Made by a program: the position numbers and the translations under genes
The notes under the pieces: model-generated
Told to the model about the DNA's origin: nothing
Databases searched by the model: none
What the model saw: the letters and a program-made list of their open reading frames with translations, nothing else
From: Hygrocybe punicea
Taxonomy: Eukaryota > Basidiomycota > Agaricomycetes > Agaricales > Hygrophoraceae
Assembly: GCA_963556145.1 (NCBI GenBank)
Contig: OY744469.1
Span: forward strand, 2,886,767 to 2,950,766
Length of the DNA stretch: 64,000 bases
Reading direction: 5' to 3'
Shown: positions 9,061-20,175 of the stretch, piece by piece
Position numbering within the stretch: position 1 is the first letter of the stretch
Layout of the letters: the number at the start of each line of letters is the position of its first letter

Positions 9061-11645
9061 ATGAGCGCTATCCGCCGCCTCGACCGTCGCGCCGCCCGGA
9101 ATCATCAATCGTTGCCTTATTCCCGAGCCACAGCTCCAAAAAAATCCGTACGATTCCTCCCCAGTCTTCTTTGCCCTCATCTGACACATTTTCCTCCATC
9201 GTAGCCATGGAGCCTTTCTGGTCTACTCAGTTATATAATCCCGCTTCGTTCCCGATCTCCAGTTGTCGCGAGCTCCCAGATTGAGGAGCCAGTTGTCTTG
9301 CGAGACGAGCACGCTTCAGCAGCTCAGTCTTTATCGGCTAGAGGACATCAAGTATGTCTAATGCTTGGATTTCCTCATTATTTGGTCTTGACATCCGCGT
9401 TTAGATGTCGCATGATCTGAGTCCTGACGGGACACCCAGCCCTCCCCACACGCAGAACACCTTCCCCGTGCATTCTCTGCCATCATCCACTTCTGCGATT
9501 CCATCCAGGGATGCCACTTTCTCATCCGACAACATGACTCCTTCCCCAGCTAAAAATCTTGAGACCGTCGCAGCGTTCCTGACCCAAAAGGCCGGCCAAC
9601 CTCTCAATCAGGTTGAGGCGGCTGGCTTGGTAGCTCTCATCAACCAAAGTACAAGTACGTTCAACTTCCAACACAGCATGACGGAGTATGCTCAACTAGA
9701 TCCCCAACAACCCCAGACGACGACAAACCGGAACCGTTTCGTTTTTCGAGTTCACCTCCAACTCCCGCTCGTGGCAACTCGCCCTTTGTTGACTTTACGA
9801 CCCCCGGCTCGTCCAATTCCACTAATATACAAACACCCCGCAAGACCTTAAGTAAGAATCCAAACGGTGTGTACCGATGGGAGGGTGGTGGCAGTGCGCG
9901 ACCTCGCAATCGGTATCGTTCTCCTGCCTTTGGTTCACCCAGATCATCGTCTCCAAAGATCAGACTGTCACCTCCTGAGACGCCAAGGACTGATACCAAG
10001 AGGCGTCGTGTCGGCGAAGACGCTTCGTCCTCCCAGTATGTCTCAGCACCATATACACCTCCGAGTCGATCGACTGCTCCATCTCCACCCTCTCGTCCAA
10101 ACGGAGCCACAGCATATCCGTTCCCTGTCTCCGATGGAGCCAGTCCCGCGATCAACGGTACTTTCGCGACCCGGCAAGCCTCCATACCGCGTTTACGCAC
10201 CTCCAATGTGCTTCCCAAGCCCACCGCTCCCGCCATCCCCTCGCCGCTGAGACAAACGTGGGGACAGAGCGAGTCATCTTCTCCACCTGCCTCCCGGCCC
10301 ACCCAAGCAGCCAACTTTATGACAGAACTCATAAAGGAAGTTACACCTCCCCGGAAGCCCGATGTTTCGAATCCGTATCAGACTGCAAGTCCCGTCAAAC
10401 CACTGTTCAAGAAACCTGTTAAGCGGTCAAGGGCTACCGGAAAACCATCCGTCCCTGCTAAACCGAAAGAACAGGTGTTATCCCCACAAGCAATTATTGA
10501 AGCCACTGTGCCAAAGGTATATATATTCACCCCTATTCAGTGTTGTCAGGAGCTTAAAATATCAAATTCAGGGAAGCAAACGTTCGCGCCCGCCCACAAC
10601 TTTTGAGAAATCAAATAATGGTAGCAGTTCTAGTTCATCGTCCACAGATGTTCATCGCAGCCCTCAGCTGGACCGTCATCCCGTCAATGGCATCAACGGC
10701 TCATCGAACGGTCGTGCCAGCCCATCGCCGATCGTCATTGAAGAAGTTGACGAAGACCTGGAAGATGATCGAATGGCAAAGAAACAGAAGAAGACTCCTC
10801 TCGTCAATGGAGTTGATCATGCTACTTCGAAGTTATCTGTCACGATCGAGGAAATTGACGACATCGACATGCCTCTAGCCGCCGCACCAATCCGACCAGC
10901 TCAGATCATCGAAATCTCAGATCAAGCGCACTCGAAACCAGCACCATCAATACCCAACAGCGCTTCCCCCTTGGGCATTCCAGGATCACCGCAGAGTGGG
11001 AACAGAGTGTTAGGTGTGAAGTCATCGGCCCCGAAGGAACCGTCCAAATTGCGTTTCAGCTACCAGCCAGACATTCCATCCGGAGGCACACCTCCATCTC
11101 CCAAGTCGACGCATCAGGACGAGATGAAGGCAAGGCAAGATCCGAGGAAAGCTGCACTTGCGATGGCCGTGGACGACCTCCCGTCCTATACCTTTACTAT
11201 CGGCTCATTTTCTATCGTTGCTCCCAGTCACGTCGCAGCACGAAATGCGGCCAAGACTGCACCTGTATCCTCTCTGCCGACCTTTGAATTCTCTACGTTA
11301 ATCAATTGGACTAGTGCAAGGTCGGAAACGGTTGCTCCAGCAGGATTTGATTGGACAGCTGCGGATATGAAACCACCTGCAAAATCCGAAGCAGAGAATT
11401 GGACCTGTTCGCTGTGCATGCTTTCAAATCCAGTAACTGCGGTCGACAAATGCATCATTTGCGAAGCGCCTCGAATTAGCCAGGACACAAAGGCAAAGCC
11501 AGTTGTCACAGGTTTTGATTGGGCCGCTGCGGGGATGAAGCCACCTTCAAAGGCGTCTCAAGGGAGTTGGACGTGTTTGACGTGTATGTTATCAAATCCA
11601 GGGACTGCGGTGGAGAAATGTACCGTTTGTGATACGCCTCGTTGA
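9061..11645 (+). CDS. NUP60: Nuclear basket nucleoporin, Nup153/Nup60-like, with two RanBP2 zinc fingers
   Basis: Five exons (9061-9147, 9205-9351, 9405-9654, 9717-10516, 10572-11645) join in frame to 785 residues. The N-terminus is arginine-rich and followed by a hydrophobic/basic helix (WSLSGLLSYIIPLRSRS), as in the membrane-binding helix of Nup60/Nup1. A block near residue 140 (VAAFLTQKAGQPLNQVEAAG) parallels yeast Nup60. Next come long Ser/Pro-rich disorder, TPRK and YRWEGGG motifs. The C-terminus has two tandem copies of a unit (GFDW-A-A-x-MKPP) each ending in a RanBP2-type zinc finger, W-x-C-x2-C-x11-C-x2-C (about residues 703-728 and 760-785). RanBP2 fingers bind Ran in Nup153. Role: anchoring the basket at the inner nuclear membrane and transport. 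Gene symbol is by architecture, not by alignment. Confidence 0.8.
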
Positions 11646-11802
11646 TATTTCTTGTTTGTCAACCTGGTTTGCTCATATATCCTCGCTGTCAAATCATATT
11701 GCAATTCTAGTTTACACGCATTACATTACATACCTGTATATCACCCAAGTCCCGGAGTTACATACGAGTGAATTAACAAAGGATGTAGTGTTGTCCTCAT
11801 GA

Positions 11803-13315
11803 TCATGACACTTTACGTTGCTGCGTGAAATCTAAACGGCGCGCAATGGATCTACTCTTGGATGCCTCGTGTGCAATAGATAGTTTTCTCTTCAATTTGT
11901 TTTGCGTTCTTCTTGGTCCTGACTTGGGACTGCCGAGGTCAATATTGCCGTCAACTTCATCCAGCGGATGCGACGAAGCTTGATTCGTGCATTTAGGAAG
12001 TTTCGATGGATGGGACGGGTACGGAAGGGCAGTAAAATAGGCATGGTGAAGGGCCTGAAACATAAGACAGTCAGAAAGAGTGATCTCGAAATCTATGATG
12101 GCAAACCTCCTTCGCACTAATGCGTCTTCGAGGTTCATATGTGAGGCATTTGCTAAGCAAATTCAGGGTATCAGCGCTGGCGGCGGTAAACAGATCACGC
12201 AGTGGCGTCTTTGGAAATTGTCCAACAGAGACGTAGTCTGGTAATTTGGTATGTCCCTGCAGAGGAAAGGTAAGGCGAAATTGGAATACGCGATTTTCTG
12301 ATAGAACATGCCGGCCAATCTTCCTCAGTCGGTGTCCCCAGCGCACGGAAAATTGTCTTCAACTGGTCCATGTCAGTTTCCCCAGGAAGATACGGCGTGC
12401 GCAACATCAGTTCTGCAAAGATGCATCCAACAGACCACACATCGACGGCTGTGCTATAATAGCGGCTGCCAAAGAGCAACTCCGGCGGGCGATACCATCT
12501 GATGACAGTGTGAGAATGGGGGCGGTCGGGATGAGGGCCAACGAATTAGAATGTAAACGTACCGAGTGATAACTTGACACGTCATTTTGTAACCTGGATC
12601 GGCAAAGTCACGGGCCAATCCGAAATCAGCAATCTTGAGCTGACCGTCGGACGCTATGAGCAAGTTGTTCGGCTTGAGGTCCTAGAACGACGCCGTAGAA
12701 TATGAGTAAATGGGAGAGGGTAATGATAAACAACAGCTAAGATTTACTCGGTGTAGAATCCAATTTCGGTGACAGAATTCGAGGCCACGAAATGTCATGG
12801 CCATCCAGCTTTTGATGTCTGCAGGGAGAAAAACGAGAGATCGGTCTTTGATGATCATCTCCAGATCAGAGTCCAGAAATTCCAGCACTAGATTCAGATT
12901 TGTTTTCGATGAGAACACGTCCAGCAGCTATGGCACTAGGAGCGTAAGATTTTTCCGACATCAATTTGGTCAAAAAGAACCCACCTCGATTACATTCTGG
13001 TGGTGTAATTCCCGAAGGTATTTAACCTCGCGTATAGCAGACATGTCCAGCCCATCCTTGAATTGGCCGACTTTAATTTTTTTGATGGCTACTTTCCTTC
13101 CCGTGGCAACCTCGCGTCCTGGGAAAGATACGGTGATCAAGAATACTGAGGAGAAAGAGCAAGACCCTACCTCGGTAAACTACAGCATAGGTTCCTTCGC
13201 CAACTTTCTGATCCTTCGCCCTAGACCGCGAACAAACATTAGCTATATTTACCTCGGGTAGGGGTTCTCACCATCGTTTTTGTCTCTCGGTATTGGCCCT
13301 TTCAACAGCATCCAT
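11803..13315 (-). CDS. KIN28: CDK7/Kin28-type cyclin-dependent kinase of TFIIH
   Basis: Eight exons (13315-13272, 13220-13171, 13118-12985, 12927-12748, 12681-12563, 12498-12312, 12256-12107, 12054-11803) give 371 residues. Kinase motifs are in order: glycine loop [17 protein letters not shown] lysine, the Kin28-like helix [13 protein letters not shown], catalytic [16 protein letters not shown], and the T-loop [18 protein letters not shown] with its activating threonine. GTPTEEDWP and LPDYV follow as in CDK7. A basic C-terminal tail follows the kinase fold. It phosphorylates the RNA polymerase II CTD within TFIIH and, in some species, activates cell-cycle CDKs. The intron at 12311-12257 starts with GC (CCG|GCATGT) and is needed to keep [11 protein letters not shown] in frame. 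The flanking gene on the right is divergent. Confidence 0.92.
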
Positions 13316-13538
13316 GCTTTCCACGCTCTAAGCCTTCTGTTCACCTCTACATTGGCAAAAAAGACAGTTTGCTCACCAATGTCCAGCCGATTGATCAACT
13401 GTCGTTAGAGAAAATTCTGTCAGAGAATTGGCTTCTAGGAAACTCTGGCTCGGGTCTCCTGTAGACCAACAAAATTTGTTGCGGTCACGCGATCAGTAAC
13501 TCGACTTCGAAGCTTGAGGCTGGTCACTGGCGCCTGCG

Positions 13539-15390
13539 ATGCATCTCCACGAAACAATTCTGTGCTCAACAGCGGGCTTAGATTCAACCGGTGCACTTAC
13601 GCTCCACGACATACACACCGGTACTCCTCTTGCGTCATTCAAACAGACAAACGCTGCGCAACACTGTACTGCGATGGTGGAGTCCAGAGGTGGACAAGGA
13701 GGGTTTATACTGTCGTCCCAACCAGATAAATCGATTCTGAACATGTACAATTTTCAAAAGGTAATATTGTGTTTGGCCATTTATTGCAGGGGACTCAACC
13801 TCCTCCGTTTAGGACCAAATTGCATTGAAGATCGTGTTGCCTGAAAAACTTACATGCATTTCTGTGGACCGCAGAGGTGATTACTGTACAGGAGGTACCG
13901 CACAAGGGCGAATTTACTTATGGGAAGTGAGTTACCATCAAGTCCGTGTATAACGCTGAATAATTACGTGCATATCAGACTGCCTCTGGCATCTTGTATA
14001 ACTCATGGGATGCACATTACCGACGAGTGACTATCCTGCGATTTAGTCACGACGGCGCCATACTGCTCTCTGGAAGCGAGGATTCCGGCGTGAGCATCTG
14101 GTCCCTTTCGAGGTTAATCTGGCCACCCTTATTTTCAAGCCACACGGTGCAGTCCAACTAAAAGTTTATTTCTGCTGTGTTGGATTTTGGCAGATTGCTG
14201 GACGATGACCTTCAAAATGACCTTCCAATACCGTATTGCACTCTGTCAGACCACACGTTGCCGGTGACTGACATCATCTGCGGTGTGGGCCCATTCCCAA
14301 CATGCAGGACACTGACTGCGTCCCTAGACCATTCTGTCAAGGTACTTCTCATACCCTCGCAGGAATTTATTATTTCGTATATGTTTTGTTGTAGCTCTGG
14401 GATCTATCTTCAAGGTCGCTCCTGACAACGTTCCAATTTCCCCAACCAATCGTCAACCTCGCATGGGACCTCACAGAGCGCATGTTTTTCGCCGCATCGA
14501 AGGACGGTTCCATACATCAGGTGAACCTCTTTCGCCAGCGCGATGATAAATCTGGGGCACAGATCGTGGAAGCTGTTGGTGGTGCTGGCGTAAGCGACAT
14601 TATTCGAGTGGGCGATCCTCAAACTAAAAGGAGACTCATATCTGTCGGGTACATTCCAGCGGCTTTCCACGTTGTCCTCGAGCTCACTGTTTCTCGTCCT
14701 CGCCACAGACAGCCAATCACAAGCTTAACAATCTCTCTCACATCCTCGCTGCTCGTCGTGGGCAGTTCAACCGGATTGATTCACATTTACGATATCCCTT
14801 CACACCAGCTCTTGCGCACCATTTCCACACACCAGGGATTTTCTGTCACATTCCTAGCAACGATTCTCAAACCACCGGATCTAATTGGGCATGTAAGCTT
14901 GAACCTCGGCGTGGGCGCCAGTGCTGCGGACGCGAGGGACATGATTTCAGTTAAACCAGTTGTACCGTTTCAGAGGATGAGGGATGTGAAGAGCAGGGAA
15001 GTACACGAGGTGTCGGTGTTATTGACCGGTCAAGATGACGAAAGTTTTTCACATCAAAATTTCAAGTGTGGGCCCATGTTCTAACATTCTTTCTAGACCT
15101 TCCACGATGACGAGTACAGTGCAGAAGAATTTGCTCGAGATCACACATTTTTTGTCCAATCAACGGCACCTGCGTCAGCCACCTCAACAACGGTGTGCCT
15201 GCAGTCGAAAGTCTCGGAGCTGGAGAGGGAGGTTGGTTGGCTTAAAGATCAGCTGGGGAAGGCGAAGGGTGTGAATGATCTGATATGGGAAAATGTGGTA
15301 CAGCGGGTGATGAATGGTAAGCCGACAGGGGGTGAAGCTGGTGAGATGGATGTGGACTTGGAAGACAGACGGAAGAGAAGTCGCAACTGA
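13539..15390 (+). CDS. IPI3: Pre-rRNA processing protein Ipi3 (WDR18), Rix1 complex
   Basis: Exons begin at 13539, 13813, 13979, about 14194 and about 14395, with a final exon from 15097. WD40 repeats cover most of the protein: GRIYLWE, LRFSHDGAILLSGSEDSGVS (one blade), TASLDHSVK-LWDLSS, and ASKDGSIHQVNLF. The C-terminus has a coiled coil (SKVSELEREVGWLKDQLGKA) and a nuclear-type basic end (RRKRSRN). Ipi3/WDR18 works with Rix1 and Ipi1 in removal of ITS2 and late pre-60S maturation, in nucleolus and nucleoplasm. The junction before the last exon is unclear. Phase requires a donor at 15010 or 15016 (both GTGT), giving an 81-87 nt intron that removes the stop near 15082. Divergent from KIN28 with about 220 bp between starts. 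Confidence 0.85.
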
Positions 15391-15656
15391 TACTTACTAG
15401 AAGCATGGCCAACGGTAAGATGGTCTTCCCCAAGCTGGTGGTAGCTTCTCAGAATGAAAGCATAATATTATCATTGTTGATAAATATTAATTACCGTAGG
15501 CGAAGTCCGTGCGGGCCATTTATTGGTTATTTACAAGGCGTGGAGCGCGCATGCAGTAAGTCCGCTCCCGGGTCCTGCGTAATTGTCTTGAACTGGCATT
15601 TCTTGTCCTTTCCCTTTTATTCGTCGTCAACTCTTTGCTCATACCACCTTACAGTC

Positions 15657-17103
15657 ATGCCTCGAAATCTGTACCAAGTTCTGGAGATAAACGACGACGC
15701 TACTTCCGAGCAGAGTCTGTTGTGCCACCGTCTTCGCCGTACAACATTAACTGACCCTGGGTGTGCAGTTCGCAAAGCCTACAAGAAGAGAGCTCTCCAA
15801 ACACATCCAGACAGGCTTCCGCCTGGAGCCTCGGCTGCCGACAAGGCTTCAGCTGAGGAACAATTCCGCAAGGTGCGTGCAAGTTTATCACAATAGGAAT
15901 ATTCGTTCGTTATGGTTGTTCCAGGTCAACAATGCATACGAAGTTCTCAACGATCCGCAGAATCGCAAAGTGAGTGATTACAATGGCGCCCAAGTTCGCA
16001 ATTTTATTTATCGCACCCAGATCTATGATATGCATGGAGAATGGCCTCCTCCGCAGCCTCGTGATGAGTCTCGTAGAAACAATCATGGCGGGCGATATCA
16101 TCATCCCAGCCACCACCACCGTCACCACCATTCCTTCGGCAGTGCCTCAAATCCCTTCTTCGACCCTTTCGCTTCTCGTCCTTTCAGCAGACGACACCCT
16201 CATTCACCCTTTGCGTTCACTGACCCATTCACGCTGTTCAATTCCATTTTCGGCGATATGCAACGACACGGCCTGTCTCATTTCAATCACTTCCATAGTG
16301 ACCCTTGGGGTTACGAGCCTCCAGTTTTCCCTCATAATCCCGAGCGTAGATTCCATGAGCTGGATGGTGTCATGGAAGATTTTGTTGGTATGCCCCGCCG
16401 GCGCGCCTTCCCCACCATAGGAAGCAACGTTTCGCCAATGATGATGTACCACCAATCCCAGTCCTTCAATTATCCTGGGGACGGCGGTTGGACACAAGAG
16501 TCACGGATGACCACCACTGTCAACGGTGTGACTCAGACCGTATGGAAGCGCCGAGATTCGGATGTAAGTTACCTCACTTTTCTCTTGGCTCTTTCCCGAT
16601 ATTCACTTCCATACGTAACCACCTACGACCACGCTTCCATCTTTCGTGGTGATACAGGGCAACGAACACATCACACGCACTTATCCTGATGGTCGAGAAA
16701 CATACACTGTTAATGGGATCGAGCAGAACCAACCAGGATCTAGTGGTGATCGATACATTTCCTCTGGCCTCCCTGTCTTCCCCGGGATGCATCGCGAGCG
16801 ACGCCGCTCACATGGGTCTGACGGCCCACATGACTACGCACCACCACCGCCACCGCCAACTTCTTATGCTTCTCCACCACCGCCATATCCCTCTAGTCAT
16901 AACGTGTATTCACCAAGTGATTGCCACCGCCATCCCGACACGGGTATGTAACCAACACCTTTTTATTTTAGTCCATTACTTATTCTAAAACGGGTTCTTT
17001 GCTACCGATTCCTAACGTAGGTCCTGTGATACCTGACGGATCTCGACACCGTCCCCGCTCTGACTCGGATTCAAAGCGAAGGTGGTGGCACCCTGGTTGG
17101 TGA
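15657..17103 (+). CDS. J-domain (DnaJ) protein with His-rich region
   Basis: Six exons (15657-15714, 15769-15872, 15925-15969, 16021-16563, 16658-16943, 17021-17103) join in frame to 372 residues. J domain residues 1-75: MPRNLYQVLEI, RKAYKKRALQTHPDRLPPG with H-P-D, and NNAYEVLNDPQNRK. A histidine-rich block (about residues 90-110, SHHHRHHHS) and a Phe/Pro-rich G/F-like region follow. Then comes a beta-rich C-terminal part (ITRTYPDGRETYTVNG) and a proline-rich tail (APPPPPPTSY). The layout resembles DNAJB6-like chaperones, which act on aggregation-prone clients. Exon 1 is the same 58 nt length and the first intron has the same phase as in the J gene at 6352, which hints at common ancestry of the J-domain exon. 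Confidence 0.88.
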
Positions 17104-17609
17104 TGTGCACAACCCTATAATAGCACGAAAATATTGAATATCAACGTATTACTTGAATAGCTTACATGTATGTTCTTTTTTCATTCTTCTCTTTCAGCTG
17201 CTTGTATATGTCTCCTCCACCTTCCATGTCCACACGGACTACTGTCTTCGAACCTGTACTGTACCTCGTGTTCTTGATGTACCGCAGCCCTGTTTTACTA
17301 AAACTATCATTACACCGTAATCCGATAAATCGCTAGCATACAATGTTCAGAGGTACCAATGATAATGTTCAAGAATGGGAAATCATGATGAAAGACGGAT
17401 CTTGAGCAATCTGGTGGCAACTGAATATCACGAAAGTAGTAGGGCTGGCAATGTAGAAGAATGGAAGGACACCGATATCAAATATCAGTAAAAGTCTAAA
17501 CCGCTTGTGGCTAGGGAGTCCAGCAAAACACAAAGCACACATGGCTGACAGAATCAGATGTGACTCGGACATGGTGATGTAGATCACGACAAAGGAGAGA
17601 ATAAACAAA
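17104..17609. other. Intergenic between convergent genes, 506 bp
   Basis: 3' flanks of the J-protein gene and of the leftward STE50 gene. Nothing recognisable was found; no repeat or RNA gene seen. Confidence 0.5.
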
Positions 17610-20010
17610 TTAGGTAGCCGTTGTTCGATTCTGCGTCGAAGGGAAGGCGGATGACATTGGCGAGACCTGGGTCATATCATCCAACGGCCCAGAAGGATTT
17701 GGGGCAGCAGGTGCCGTAGCCGCCGTTGGTGTTGCTGGTGTTTGTGCTATTTTGCCAATGAACCATGACTAAAGTGGGTTATGTTAACCAGATGTAACAG
17801 GAGGGTCAATACCATGGCAAACGCACCGGTACCCATCCTCGATCTCCCCCATCCTCTTTCACGGCCTACAAATGGCACATAAGTATGTATGCAATCGGCA
17901 ACAGACAAGAAGTACTCACGTAAGACCAATGATTATATCGCTTGAACACACGCAAAGCATCATCCTTGACTAAATTAAGCTCTTCCTCTCCCTTCTTCTT
18001 GTAATCCATCAAAGCAATACCGGGGAAGCTGGTCGAAATGATGCTAAGTGGTAAAATCGGTGTTTTAGACACGGGCGATTGCGGCGGCGATCCAGTCTCG
18101 GACTTCTTTGCCGTTGCCTCCGCGATAGCTGAAGCAACAGGCACATTGGTCTCAAGTAGACAACCTGCTGGCACCCAGCCTTGCTTGCTCGTGTCCGTGT
18201 CCACCACACCTGATCCTGTGGGATCGCGTTGGACAACCCACCAACCACGAGCCCGGGACAGTATGACAAAGGTGTCGCCTCTTTGAGCAAAGTTAATTAT
18301 ATCCAAGCGAGATGAAAGTGCAAGCTTACACTACGACGTCAAACTCGTCATCCTGTTCCGCCATATAAGGATAGATCGCCACCGCATATGAAACACCCGA
18401 TGAGGCTACCGGATTTTCCCTTACATGTGCGCCTCCATTTGCCTCGATTCCGTCTGCATTCCGAGACTTCGTGGTATCACTTGGTCCTCCCGCAACGTTT
18501 GTTCCACTGGTCGATGATGATTCATATCTTGTCCCATTTGCTGTCGTATCATCCACTCGTTCTTTCTGCTCCCCGGAAGGCGAGAAAACTTCCGGCCATC
18601 CAGGCTGCACACTGACTCCCGTCAAAGGGGCCCCAGAAAGGTCGCTTACTTCCAATTTCGGTGGGCGGCTCGATCGACCTTGCCCCGATCCTGAAGCCTT
18701 TTGGTGGGTCTTAGTGAGATCACTAACGCTGATGGTCGAGGAAGCTTTTCGTGCGGCATGCTTTTGCTGTGCGACGACGATGGGCGAACGGATGTCCTTG
18801 ATGTGTTTCAACATGAACACTGGGTTTTTCCTAGCATCTTTTAATCTTTGGAAAAGAAGAAGTGGTTTCTCGTCATAGCTGAGACATCGCTCTATGCGGT
18901 TGCCTAACATTTCAGGAATAATGAAATTAATGGGACCAAAGCAAAAAATTGGCATACCGGTTGATCCGTAGCATATGAACATGGCATAATTTTGCCAGTT
19001 ATCGTTGTTGATTTTGTACTTCTTCAATGCAGCTGGAAGGACTTTCCATGTTGGATCATCCAAGCTGACTTTAAAGCTTTTGAGATTGTCGGAACTTTCT
19101 TGAACTTTGGGTTTGGGTACGTTTGAGCCCTGTGATTCGTTGGACGGGCGCTGAGTGGGTTGTTTCTCGGAAGAGTTTGCTGATGAGAGTTGTGATTGCG
19201 GAGGAATGCGGGTGGAGGAAATGTCGTGTTCCATCTGTTGTGGTGATGGATGAGGTGACTCGATGTCGGGCTTGGTGGGTGATTTCCCGGGCTTGACATA
19301 CGAAGCCCATTTGAAGGAAGGTTGTCGTCGGAGTGGACTTGTTTCGTCCTGTATAATAAAGGTTCGCACTACATGTCACACTTGTCATGTTGTCATGAAG
19401 TACAAGCTTACGGGTTGACCTAGAGAGGATCGAAGGTGGTTGAACTCCTCGAAGAATGATTGCAAACTGTCTTTCAAACGCCTGTTCTCTTCTTCCAGAA
19501 AGTGTAAGCGCTTGCCTGTGTCTCCTCAGTCAGTAAATTTAAAGTACCTAATCAGCAGCAAAACAATCACAGACCCTGATCTGTAACGATTTCGTGAAGT
19601 TTCTCTAGTGATAGGTTGTCTTGCCGCTCCTGAGCTTCCGCTATTCCCGATATCAGCCCCGTATGCACAAGTATGGAGAAGAGAACGTACAGGGTGGTAT
19701 GTAGTGTTCTGGATCGATTGGGACGCTATGGGCCAGTTTGACAAGATAGACGGCTTTGAGGATAGAAAGGCGCTGGCCGACTGTCGAGATGCCGACTGCT
19801 TTGAGTCCATCCAAGTCAAGCATGCACAGAACATCGCCAGAGATGTTGTGCTCTGATGGACTCTGTTGAGCCCTCGCTGAACCCGGTACAGAGGCAGATA
19901 TCACCTTTGATTTGACTCTCATACTGAGCGTAGCCTAAATTTGAAAGCCATTCTTGCACGTCGTCCTCGTCCCATTCTAGAATATTACGCTCTCCCGCCG
20001 ACACGTCCAT
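17610..20010 (-). CDS. STE50: MAPK-cascade adaptor Ste50/Ubc2: SAM, Ras-association and two SH3 domains
   Basis: Nine exons (20010-19905, 19852-19691, 19640-19575, 19515-19412, 19348-18958, 18903-18330, 18280-17920, 17865-17827, 17768-17610) join to 653 residues. Domains in order: SAM at 8-75 (WDEDDVQEWLSNLGY, GISTVGQRLSILKAV), a coiled coil (LHFLEEENRRLKDSL), a Ras-association domain near 240-330 (WKVLPAALKKYKI, DEKPLLLFQRLKD), and SH3 number one near 440-500 (AIYPYMAEQDDEFDV...GWWVVQR). SH3 number two is near 540-600 (ALMDYKKKGEEELNLVKDD...GWVP). This is the layout of Ustilago Ubc2 and Cryptococcus Ste50, which link Ras/Cdc42 and Ste11-type MAPKKKs in mating and filamentation. The 54-nt intron at 18957-18904 has no stop and is a multiple of three, so retention would insert 18 residues in the RA domain. 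Confidence 0.92.
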
Positions 20011-20175
20011 GGAGGGAACTGAAGTGGTGAACGGTGGTATGGTGCAGCACAGAAATAATATGTCCGACAATCCCAGTCCACTTCTGAGACAGCCATCACG
20101 TGCACTAAACCACACGATTTATTTATTTATATAATAAAACGATTGTTCATCGTATGTGACGCCGCCGAGTTCAGG
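20011..20175. promoter_or_regulatory. Divergent promoter region between STE50 and an adaptor-like gene
   Basis: 165 bp between two outward-facing start codons. A short AT-rich run (TTTATTTATTTATATAATAA) lies at 20117-20136 and may serve as a TATA-like element for either side. Confidence 0.45.

Noticed and set aside
9661..10332. 223-codon minus-strand ORF
   Set aside because: Antisense shadow of the Ser/Pro-rich nucleoporin exon.
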